The translations under genes were made by a program, and so were the position numbers. From Entomohabitans teleogrylli (GTDB lineage Bacteria; Pseudomonadota; Gammaproteobacteria; Enterobacterales; Enterobacteriaceae): DNA of 35,583 nucleotides. Where the stretch lies: NCBI RefSeq assembly GCF_001484765.1, contig NZ_LLXO01000041.1, forward strand, positions 1-35,583, in the 5' to 3' direction. This document shows positions 1 to 5,697 of the stretch, piece after piece. A model generated the notes under the pieces. That model was not told where the DNA came from. It searched no databases and saw only the letters and a list, made by a program, of their open reading frames with translations. Positions within the stretch are counted from its first letter, which is position 1; each line of letters opens with the position of its first letter.

Positions 1-480
1 ATGGAGGCAGGTCAGACGGCAGAGTTTTTCCAGCGCGACAAGTAGTACCTGTCACTTCCGCGAGTCAAAAAAATGATGTAATTCATCCAGCATAATCAGT
101 ACGCATCGGCCAGTCTGGGGTCAGTTTGGATATAGAGAATTATTGTACTATAAGGGCTTCCCCGGCATGTCAACGCCGGTGTTTACGGTTTCTGTCTGCA
201 CTACAGTTAAAAATAAAGGGAAGAGACTGCGGTACTATAAACGGCCATAATGAATCGTCATCGATTCGGACCCTGATGAAAGACACGCGTGAGGCTCTTG
301 TTCGTTAAGCGGATACGTATATCCTGTACAATAATCAGATATACCTCACGGGGTCTAACCCTTTATCATCAACAAGTTGCAGGTCAGATGGTTATACTGC
401 TGCTTCGTGCTTTAGCTGGCTGAGTACAACCTGAAATCATCAGCGTAATGCAATGATGCCCAGCACAGTCTTGCATTCTT
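1..480. other. Left flank without a recognised gene
   Basis: I see no gene here that I can support. A short open frame at 126-308 (+, 60 codons) has no ribosome binding site and no recognisable motif. A small inverted repeat, CCGGC/GCCGG, surrounds positions 162-180. The stretch leads into IS66-like sequence and is probably eroded mobile-element or plasmid backbone DNA. Confidence 0.4.
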
Positions 481-1201
481 GGCTGCGATGGCAACAACAG
501 CGCGCCAGTAAAGTGCATGCCGACGACACGCCGGTGAATGTACTGGCGCCCGGTCAGGGTAAAACCAGTACGGGCGGCTGTGGGTCTATGTTCTTGACGA
601 TCGCAACGCCGGTTCGACTCTGCCGGCTGCGGTGTGGTTCTCCTGCTCTCCCGACCGCAAAGGTATCCATCCATAGCAACATCTGGCGGACTACAGCGGT
701 ATCCTGCAGGCCGATGCATACGCGGCAACTCTCTTTATGAAAATGGCACATGCCCGACGTAAGATCCTCGATGTTCACGTTCGCCATCCAACGGCGGTAA
801 CAGCAGAAGCGCGACTGACCGTCAGGGAAGCCAGAAGTGTACCGTTGATGCAGTCGCTGTACGACTGGATACAACACAGATGGGCACGCTGTCGCGTCAC
901 TCAGATACGGCGAAAGCGTTCGCATACCTGCTGAAACAATGGGATGCACTGAACGAATACTGCCGCAATGGCTGGGTGGAGGTAGACAATAACCTGTGTG
1001 AAAACGTCCTTCGGGTGGTGGCGCCGTGTACAGTCTGATCGGTAGCTGTAAACTCAACGGCATTGAACCGGTAGCCTGGCTGCGCCACGTGATCAGCGTC
1101 ATCAACACCTGGCCTGCCAACCGCGTGAAAGAGCTGCTGCCCTGGCACGTCCCCCTGCCTGTAAACTAATTTTTACCCCACGTCCCTGATGGGGCGCTTA
1201 C
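480..1201 (+). mobile_element. IS66-family element remnant (3' part)
   Basis: The right end is a typical IS66-family terminus: read on the minus strand from 1201 it begins GTAAGCGCCCCATCAGGGAC. Inside lies a broken tnpC (separate entry). The left boundary is not identifiable because upstream sequence no longer resembles IS66, so the start given is approximate. The 8 bp outside the end (1202-1209, GATTTGGT) could be one copy of the target duplication; the partner is not visible. The element appears long dead. Confidence 0.75.
510..1170 (+). pseudogene. tnpC: IS66-family transposase TnpC, C-terminal remnant, multiply frameshifted
   Basis: Conserved DDE-transposase (IS66 TnpC) blocks appear in order but in different frames: KVHADDTPVNVLAPGQGKT near 510-565, PDRKGIHP near 650, [12 protein letters not shown] near 690-725, [12 protein letters not shown] near 743-780, [12 protein letters not shown] near 840-875, [20 protein letters not shown] near 892-950, and INTWPANRVKELLPW near 1100-1145, then a stop near 1168. 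Frame changes, an internal stop after the HP of the PDRKGIHP block and missing blocks (for example between DNNLCENVLRVVA and the SLIGSCKLNG segment) show several deletions. No functional transposase can be made. The N-terminal half is absent. Confidence 0.85.
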
Positions 1202-1357
1202 GATTTGGTTTATGCCTCGCCTGCAAGTTGGGTGGTAAGATAGCGAAAGGGAGCTATCTGGTGAATGTAGAAGGTGTTGACGTGGCGCTGGAAGGGCATA
1301 AAGTAAACGACGGTTGTCATGGGGCTGTAAACTGGTTACCCTGGGGGATCTTTCGGA

Positions 1358-1690
1358 TCAGTCACTCTCTTTATCTGCGTGGCACAAAGCAATTATTTCC
1401 GTTTTTACATGACGAGTCATTTGCTTCCAGTGCATCAGTAGCGTTGCCAGTTCGTCATCATCAGCATAAAAATAGGCAACAGGAACATCAAGTGCAGCAG
1501 CCAATTGATGCAAAATGTCTATATTTGCCTGATGTACACCTTTCTCGTATCGATTGATACGTGTACTGGCAACAAACTCGTCTATCCCTGCCAGTATGCC
1601 GAGTCTTTTCTGTGAGAGACCCTTGGTCAGGCGGGCCGATTTCAGCCGCTCACAAAAGATCTGTTGGTAATCAGCAGATGTGTTTTTCAT
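1358..1690 (-). CDS. XRE-family helix-turn-helix transcriptional repressor
   Basis: This 110-residue protein has an XRE/Cro-CI HTH in its N-terminal 65 residues (core FCERLKSARLTKGLSQKRLG, then INRYEKGVHQANIDILHQLA, the usual recognition-helix and helix-4 pattern). A short C-terminal tail follows. It is transcribed divergently from the Ner-like gene at 1816, and two palindromes with the same half-site lie between them, the first ending one base before this start codon. No Shine-Dalgarno sequence is visible before the ATG because the operator occupies that place, so the message may be leaderless. Family role: a small autoregulating repressor. The regulated target is probably the divergent gene and itself (inference). 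Confidence 0.85.
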   Translation of the reverse strand: MKNTSADYQQIFCERLKSARLTKGLSQKRLGILAGIDEFVASTRINRYEKGVHQANIDILHQLAAALDVPVAYFYADDDELATLLMHWKQMTRHVKTEIIALCHADKESD

Positions 1691-1742
1691 AGCTACGATA
1701 TTCGTAGCTTTTTGTTGCTCCCGATACTACGAAAAACGTAGC
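1691..1742. promoter_or_regulatory. Paired palindromic operators in the divergent XRE/Ner-like control region
   Basis: Site 1 is AGCTACGATATTCGTAGCT (1691-1709), a perfect 8-bp inverted repeat with a 3-bp centre. Site 2 is CTACGAAAAACGTAG (1727-1741), a perfect 5-bp repeat with a 5-bp centre. Both contain the half-site CTACG and their centres are 34 bp apart, about three helical turns. Site 1 abuts the XRE start codon, so binding there should shut off that gene. Assignment to the XRE protein is inferred from position. Confidence 0.75.
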
Positions 1743-1770
1743 TTTAGGTCACATATTCTTCTAACGCTTC

Positions 1771-1779
1771 TGTTACAAT
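1771..1779 (+). promoter_or_regulatory. Extended -10 promoter of the Ner-like gene
   Basis: TGTTACAAT (1771-1779) matches an extended -10 (TGnTATAAT) with one mismatch. It lies 36 bp before the Ner-like ATG, which has the ribosome binding site CAGGAG at 1804-1809. No convincing -35 is seen, as is common for extended -10 promoters. Confidence 0.5.
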
Positions 1780-1815
1780 ATCTGCATATGAGCTGCACAC
1801 TGACAGGAGAATATC

Positions 1816-2067
1816 ATGACCAAAGCCAGGGACTGGGACTCGATAGATATTATTGCTGGCTTACGTAAGAAAGGTACGACTCTGGCCGCGGTATCCAGGG
1901 AAGCAGGTTTAAAGTCAGATTCACTATACAATGCGATATTCCGCCCCTGGCCAAAAGGTGAATTCTTGATTGCAGATGCATTGGGTATTCATCCGTCAGT
2001 TATCTGGCCCAGCCGGTATTTTAAGAGAGGGGTCTTAGTTGACAGGAAAGCCAGAATTCGAAAATAA
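1816..2067 (+). CDS. Ner/SfsB-like small DNA-binding regulator
   Basis: This 83-residue protein resembles the Mu Ner/Nlp (SfsB) family: WDSIDIIAGLRKKGTTLAAV, then SREAGLKSDSLYNAIFRPWP and a segment ending ADALGIHPSVIWPSRYF. Those features (HTH with L.aVS..aGL, 'WPkGE' and 'iHPsviWPsRYf') are characteristic of the family. It has a good ribosome binding site (CAGGAG) and lies divergent to the XRE repressor, so the pair looks like a phage-type two-regulator switch. After its TAA (2065-2067) the same frame stays open for 54 further codons (see findings), so the present stop may be a truncation. Confidence 0.8.
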   Translation: MTKARDWDSIDIIAGLRKKGTTLAAVSREAGLKSDSLYNAIFRPWPKGEFLIADALGIHPSVIWPSRYFKRGVLVDRKARIRK

Positions 2068-2300
2068 TCTCTGCAATCTGTTATCCGGTTATTTTCCTGT
2101 CCTGCAGGCGGAACTTGGGTGACTGGTAATCCTGAAGACTTACCGATTCTATTGCCAGGGAAACGGGTAGATAATCTTATTAGCACGTCTTTTAATGACA
2201 GTTTTTGTGACGAGTGTCTGAATTATCACTGACTGGAAGCCAGGGAGAGCAGTGACTGCAGAAATTTAATAGATAAAGTGTCGACTCATCGTCAAATAAC

Positions 2301-2330
2301 CAGGCTTCGGAGGAATTTATCCGAAGCCTG
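2301..2330. terminator. Perfect 11-bp hairpin, possible bidirectional terminator
   Basis: CAGGCTTCGGA (2301-2311) pairs perfectly with TCCGAAGCCTG (2320-2330) across an 8-nt loop. It is followed by CAAAAAGCTGTAATTTTT, so the T run on the + strand is displaced by about 13 nt. It lies between the convergent Ner-like gene (+) and the small exported-protein gene (-), the usual place for a shared terminator. Confidence 0.5.
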
Positions 2331-2446
2331 CAAAAAGCTGTAATTTTTCCCGCTTAAGCGAACTGTTTACTTTAAAACTCATCCGGCATGTTAACTTTGC
2401 CAGTGGAGGATAGTGATATGTATTAGTCCGCTCGGGAGTTCTTATT

Positions 2447-2758
2447 TTATTGTCTCAGCAAACGATGATACCGTTCTACAGAAGTTTCAAGAAACTCTGT
2501 TGTTTCCCGGGCCTCTGTACATCCATCGAAATCCGGCTTGAGATTTTTATCTTCACAGAGCTGATGAAGACGTGCTCTTTGATTGACCAGAGCTAAGACA
2601 GTAAAATATTCGAACACACATTCGTCATATGACTCATACAGAACAGGGGCAATCTTTTCGCATTGGCGCACTATGAAATTTTTGTATGCCATGATCTCGC
2701 TCTGTGAACTTGCAACTGAGCTAAACATAATTGCGAGGATAAAAATAGTCTTTTTCAT
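2447..2758 (-). CDS. Small exported cysteine-containing protein of unknown function
   Basis: I do not recognise a family. From the ATG at 2758 the product is 103 residues and opens with a clear signal peptide (MKKTIFILAIMFSSVASSQ), so export to the periplasm is likely. The mature part is charged and mainly helical-looking and holds four cysteines (in RQCEK, DECVF, QLCED and DGCTE), which could form two disulfides. The frame is open for 26 codons upstream, but that extension is hydrophobic, ends in the internal Met and would bury the signal sequence, so the internal start is preferred. It is the only - strand gene between the regulators and traJ, and is AT-rich relative to the tra genes. Confidence 0.65.
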   Translation of the reverse strand: MKKTIFILAIMFSSVASSQSEIMAYKNFIVRQCEKIAPVLYESYDECVFEYFTVLALVNQRARLHQLCEDKNLKPDFDGCTEARETTEFLETSVERYHRLLRQ

Positions 2759-2836
2759 AATAACGCATCCATTCTTCAAGCTGTAAAATTTCATAATCAG
2801 CATTATTAACCCTATGAAATGAATGATCAATTTCAA

Positions 2837-3288
2837 TCTAACGATTTGTGATGTTTATTGTAATTCTGAACTCAAAAATGGATGAGATGGTGAAATCACC
2901 CTGATCACTGTATTTCTGCAACACCATTTTTCATGAGTTGCAAGCTTGTTCACACCAGAATGTTGAAATAATTCAGGTCCGAAGTGATATCTTGTGTGTG
3001 AATGTGCTCACAAAAAAGTGAAGAGGTCCTGGGTTGTTAAAATGTCTCATCTATTGATAAATAGATAACGATCGTTGTGATCTCTTACTGGTTTATTTTC
3101 TTCATAAAGCTGAGTAATACAGCATATGAAATTCTACTATTATTTGTAACTCTGAGGATTTATTTGATATGAGATGGATGATAATTCTGAAAATCAAAGT
3201 ATACATTTAGGTAATAAGTGGTAATTAAGTGAGAGTTTGATATATTAATAAATGCGCGAAATGAATTCGTGCTAAAAATTTGAATTGC
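2837..3288. other. AT-rich gene-free region with clustered inverted repeats; candidate oriT region
   Basis: No credible coding frame is present. Inverted repeats seen: GGTGA-AA-TCACC (2889-2900), TGCAAC/GTTGCA (2917-2922 and 2937-2942), TGTGA/TCACA (2997-3001 and 3008-3012), ATCTAT-TGATAA-ATAGAT (3049-3066), and directly after it the palindrome AACGATCGTT (3067-3076). In F-type plasmids oriT lies just upstream of traM/traJ, and this is the only sizeable gene-free stretch upstream of traJ on the tra side. However, no F-type nick motif (GGTGT/GGTGC on the - strand) is found and no traM is present, so the oriT assignment is an inference from position. A traJ promoter is expected in 3200-3265. 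Confidence 0.4.
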
Positions 3289-3363
3289 GCCCATGTGAGA
3301 AGTAGACGCTTCCCACATGGGCTAACCACAAACCAACTTATAGGGAGTATGGTTATGGCTAGT
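3275..3363 (-). ncRNA. finP: FinP-like antisense RNA to the traJ leader
   Basis: The minus strand predicts a short RNA of about 85-90 nt, similar to F FinP (79 nt), antisense to the traJ 5' leader and start. First structure: AACCA/TGGTT stem around a loop containing ACTCCCTATA, the exact complement of the traJ ribosome binding site. Second structure: GCCCATGTG/CACATGGGC (9 bp, 3289-3297 with 3314-3322) plus an inner GAAG/CTTC stem, followed about 10 nt later by a T-rich run (ATTTTT). A well-spaced promoter precedes it. With finO present at 32620, a FinOP fertility-inhibition pair is likely: FinP blocks traJ translation and FinO stabilises the duplex. Exact ends are estimates. Confidence 0.7.
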
Positions 3364-4098
3364 CACGATCCTATGGATCTTAACGCTAGATCTCAAGCCT
3401 TTTACAGAGATTTTTATCTCCATCACAGACAATCTTGTGATGCCTGGTACATAAAAGATACAAATGGCAACTATATTGATGCCAGTGTCAACTTTCTTTC
3501 ACGCTTTGCCCCCTCAGGTACAACACCTGTCACAGGTTTTTGTGACTCAGATCTTTTGGCTGTATCGGGTAAAGACTTTGAACTAATGAGAGATTTTGAA
3601 TCTCAGTCTGTTACAAATGATAATGAAGTTACTCTTTTTACATATGGGTATTTTTGTGATGATAGTAATATAACGGCATTCATTCTCAGGTTGAAACCTT
3701 TTACTTTTGATAATCAAAAGGGGGTTGTTGCTTTTATCAATGATATTCATAATGCCAGTCAAATTAATCGAGATTCGTGGTTATCGGTAATCATACCTCC
3801 TGATAGCTCTGAATTTTTTATATCATATAAAGAATATAGTGATATGAATCCTCAAACCATGGTCACAGAGAAGGAGTGGGAGGTTGTATGGTTGACAATA
3901 AATGGAAAGTCTACAAGATGGATTGCGGAATATCTGGATAAACCGAGGCAAGTTATAGAAACCAGAATGAGAAATGCATATCTGAAGCTAAGAGTATTTG
4001 ATCACAAAAGTCTACTCTACATTGCAAATCATTGCTCATGGCATAAGTTTATTCCCGAAAATGTTTTTAACGACACAGCAATCGTCAGGCTTAGTTGA
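3355..4098 (+). CDS. traJ: TraJ-like activator of the transfer operon (PAS + LuxR-type HTH)
   Basis: The 247-residue product has a PAS-like N-terminal region (around 25-130, including DAWYIKDTNGNYIDASVNFL) and a C-terminal LuxR-like HTH (about 168-235, with VTEKEWEVVWLTINGKSTRW and ARM-like recognition helix residues around RQVIETRMRNAYLKL). This is the architecture of F TraJ, which counters H-NS silencing at the traY promoter. The frame opens at 3280, but the leader there is the FinP-complementary hairpin. The ribosome binding site AGGGAG (3342-3347) is best spaced for the ATG at 3355; an ATG at 3349 is too close. Overall similarity to F TraJ is low, so the name rests on position, domains and the FinP structure. 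Confidence 0.8.
   Translation: MASHDPMDLNARSQAFYRDFYLHHRQSCDAWYIKDTNGNYIDASVNFLSRFAPSGTTPVTGFCDSDLLAVSGKDFELMRDFESQSVTNDNEVTLFTYGYFCDDSNITAFILRLKPFTFDNQKGVVAFINDIHNASQINRDSWLSVIIPPDSSEFFISYKEYSDMNPQTMVTEKEWEVVWLTINGKSTRWIAEYLDKPRQVIETRMRNAYLKLRVFDHKSLLYIANHCSWHKFIPENVFNDTAIVRLS
3368..3396 (-). promoter_or_regulatory. Promoter for the FinP-like RNA
   Basis: On the minus strand, -35 TTGAGA (3391-3396) is followed after 17 bp by -10 TAGGAT (3368-3373), placing the start near 3361-3364. It lies inside the first codons of traJ, as in F. Confidence 0.6.
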
Positions 4099-4099
4099 T

Positions 4100-4117
4100 A
4101 CTGTTTATAAAAACAGT
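4100..4117 (+). terminator. Hairpin directly after traJ
   Basis: ACTGTTT (4100-4106) and AAACAGT (4111-4117) form a perfect 7-bp stem with an ATAA loop, starting two bases after the traJ stop. No T run follows, so it may protect the traJ message 3' end or act as a site in the traY promoter region rather than terminate. Confidence 0.35.
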
Positions 4118-4188
4118 GGGCACCTGCCTACTAGACACCATTATCAGATATGAAATAATTCCCCATGCTAACACCATGGGGATTTTTT

Positions 4189-4401
4189 ATGAGAGAAACT
4201 AAAGCACCAGGCAGACCAAAATCTATTTCTGTTGTTCTCACCGCTGAGGCTAATCAACGCCTGTCTGATGCAGCGAAGAAAGCAGGACGTTCCCGACAAC
4301 TTGAAGCCATGCTCCGCATGCATGACCACCTGAAGAAATTTCCAGAGATTAATGGAGATTACTGGGAAATAACGTCAATGACTGAAAATTCTGAAATGTA
4401 A
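4189..4401 (+). CDS. traY: TraY-like ribbon-helix-helix protein, first copy
   Basis: The 70-residue protein carries one RHH domain: SISVVLTAEANQRLSDAAKK (strand and helix A) and AGRSRQLEAMLRMHDHLKKF (helix B with the RSRQLEA signature seen in F and R100 TraY). TraY binds oriT beside the nick site and activates the operon promoter. F TraY is a fused two-domain protein while R100-type TraY has one domain. Here a single-domain protein is followed by a second, separate one. The start at 4189 is chosen because GGGGA (4178-4182) is well placed; the upstream ATG at 4165 has no site. Confidence 0.85.
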   Translation: MRETKAPGRPKSISVVLTAEANQRLSDAAKKAGRSRQLEAMLRMHDHLKKFPEINGDYWEITSMTENSEM

Positions 4402-4404
4402 TTA

Positions 4405-4426
4405 TAGGGGGGCAGTTGCCCCCCTA
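4405..4426 (+). terminator. GC-rich hairpin between the two traY genes
   Basis: TAGGGGGGC (4405-4413) pairs perfectly with GCCCCCCTA (4418-4426) around AGTT. A run of seven T begins at 4435. The spacing from stem to T run is long for a classical terminator, so it may attenuate rather than stop transcription into the second traY and traA. Confidence 0.5.
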
Positions 4427-4479
4427 GACAGATTATTTTTTTCTGTGAGAATTGCCACGTGAACATCAAGGGGATTTTT

Positions 4480-4692
4480 ATGAAAGAAAAAAAAGCGCCC
4501 GGTAAACCGAAGTTTATTTCTGTCGTACTCACCGCTGAGGCTAATCACCGTCTTTCTGATGTAGCCAGGAAAGCCGGTCGTTCCCGACAGCTAGAGGCTA
4601 TGCTACGTATTCATGATCACCTTAATAAATTTCCGGAGATGAATGGCGATAATAGAGAAATTATAAAAATGACTGAAAATTCTGAAAGGTAA
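4480..4692 (+). CDS. traY: TraY-like ribbon-helix-helix protein, second copy
   Basis: The 70-residue protein is close to the preceding one: APGKPKFISVVLTAEANHRL, then KAGRSRQLEAMLRIHDHL, and the same closing MTENSE. The two differ at scattered positions, including Q/H after EAN, A/V in the SD(A/V)A block and RM/RI. The start at 4480 follows AAGGGGA (4468-4474). Tandem copies probably arose by duplication. They could bind two sites at oriT, or one could bind oriT and the other the operon promoter. A heteromeric RHH dimer is also possible (inference). Neither copy shows damage. Confidence 0.85.
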   Translation: MKEKKAPGKPKFISVVLTAEANHRLSDVARKAGRSRQLEAMLRIHDHLNKFPEMNGDNREIIKMTENSER

Positions 4693-4700
4693 TTAAACGG

Positions 4701-4927
4701 AAGCACGAATAACACTGTCGTGCTTTCTGCTGTACCTGAAATTTATCCCTTACGGGATAACACTCCGGTTTTTCATCACAGAAAAACTGGTGGGATTCTT
4801 TTGCCTTTTATTTGTCGGTGGCGTTTGCCTCCATGACAGGATTGACACCCTGGGGCGGTAGCGTACCTGAAACCAGATATCCCCTCGCTGTTTCTGATGG
4901 CAGGAGCAGCGCGGGCATATTTGCCCG
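4701..4927 (+). promoter_or_regulatory. Structured leader between traY2 and traA
   Basis: The 266-bp gap before traA holds three hairpins: AAGCACGA/TCGTGCTT (4701-4708 and 4718-4725), TATCCC-TTAC-GGGATA (4744-4759, followed after about 12 nt by GGTTTTT), and CGGGCA-TATT-TGCCCG (4912-4927). In F the pilin message is highly abundant and stabilised by processing and structure, so these may attenuate or protect traA mRNA. An antisense frame at 4750-4947 with a CPRCSCH motif exists but has no supporting start signal. Confidence 0.4.
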
Positions 4928-4958
4928 GTTTCTGTATATTTAATCAACTAAAGGAATA

Positions 4959-5357
4959 ATGGATATGTCAGAACTGTCTGTTCTTAACACTATCAATATT
5001 GATTCGGGCAAGGAAAAAGGACTGCTGTCCCGTCTGTATTCGGCAGCAAAATCATTACCCCGTGTCGCGAACCATAAGGTAGCCAGGACGCTGTTTAAAT
5101 ATGTCGCTATGCCACTGCTTTTGTGGATGGTGGCGAAAGGGTATGCCCGCGCGGATGACCTGGCTGCACCAGGTAAAGAAGATGCTGCGGCGACCTTCGG
5201 TGAAGACTCCACCATGATGTACTACTTCATGCTGGCGGAAGTCATCCTGGTATTCCTGCTCTATCTGCGTAACCACAATCCGGCCACGTTCCTGCTGATC
5301 CCGGTGTTTATCGTGGTCACCAAAGTGGTGTACTCCATTGTGGCTTCGCGTTCCTGA
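4959..5357 (+). CDS. traA: Type-F prepilin TraA
   Basis: The 132-residue precursor has a long positively charged leader (residues 1-65) ending with the hydrophobic stretch MPLLLWMVAKGYARA and a likely LepB site after A65. The mature pilin would be about 67 residues (F: 70): a short N-terminal part with AATFGEDST (F: KATFGKDSS), hydrophobic segment 1 (MYYFMLAEVILVFLLYL), a polar loop RNHNPA, and segment 2 (FLLIPVFIVVTKVVYSIV). The ribosome binding site AAGGA (4950-4954) precedes the ATG at 4959; the in-frame ATG at 4965 is an alternative. It begins the structural operon. The predicted mature N-terminus is Asp rather than the Ala acetylated in F pilin. Confidence 0.93.
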   Translation: MDMSELSVLNTINIDSGKEKGLLSRLYSAAKSLPRVANHKVARTLFKYVAMPLLLWMVAKGYARADDLAAPGKEDAAATFGEDSTMMYYFMLAEVILVFLLYLRNHNPATFLLIPVFIVVTKVVYSIVASRS

Positions 5358-5377
5358 TTTCCGGGGGCTGAAAAGCG

Positions 5378-5683
5378 ATGAACGAGGAACGAAATAAACG
5401 CTTTCGCTTTCCTCAGACGCTTTCAGAGCAGATCCGACCCGTTGGCCTTCCACTGGATGAAACGGTAGCCCTTTTTGGCCCCATGACCTGGGGCCTTTAC
5501 GAGGGACAGTACGTTGCTCCGCTTGTGGTGTCGGTTCTGCTCTGGGTTGCGCTGAAGCATTTCAAAAAAGGGAAGGGGAGCAGCTGGCTGTTTAACGCCT
5601 GCTACTGGTATCTCCCCGGATCATTGTTCAACGGTATGTATAAAGTCATTCCGGATTCATCCTTCCGGCTCTGGCTGCGCTAA
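5378..5683 (+). CDS. traL: Type-IV conjugative pilus assembly protein TraL
   Basis: The 101-residue inner-membrane protein belongs to the TraL family (VirB3-like role). It has the TraL signature RFPQTLSEQ at the N-terminus and GLPLDE, then a hydrophobic segment (YVAPLVVSVLLWVALKHF), the KKGKGSSWL motif, WYLPGSLF, and the closing PDSSFRLWLR (F: PDSCFRQWIK). F TraL is 91 residues. It lies 20 bp after traA and 14 bp before traE. Confidence 0.93.
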   Translation: MNEERNKRFRFPQTLSEQIRPVGLPLDETVALFGPMTWGLYEGQYVAPLVVSVLLWVALKHFKKGKGSSWLFNACYWYLPGSLFNGMYKVIPDSSFRLWLR

Positions 5684-5697
5684 AAGGAGTCTGCACT

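Noticed and set aside
2447..2836. Longer 129-codon version of the exported protein starting at 2836
   Set aside because: The extra 26 residues precede a standard signal peptide and would make it internal; the ATG at 2758 is the more natural start.
4750..4947. 65-codon minus-strand frame with CPRCSCH near its start
   Set aside because: The CxxCxCH motif looks zinc-finger-like, but there is no ribosome binding site, the frame crosses two hairpins of the traA leader, and no other family feature is seen.
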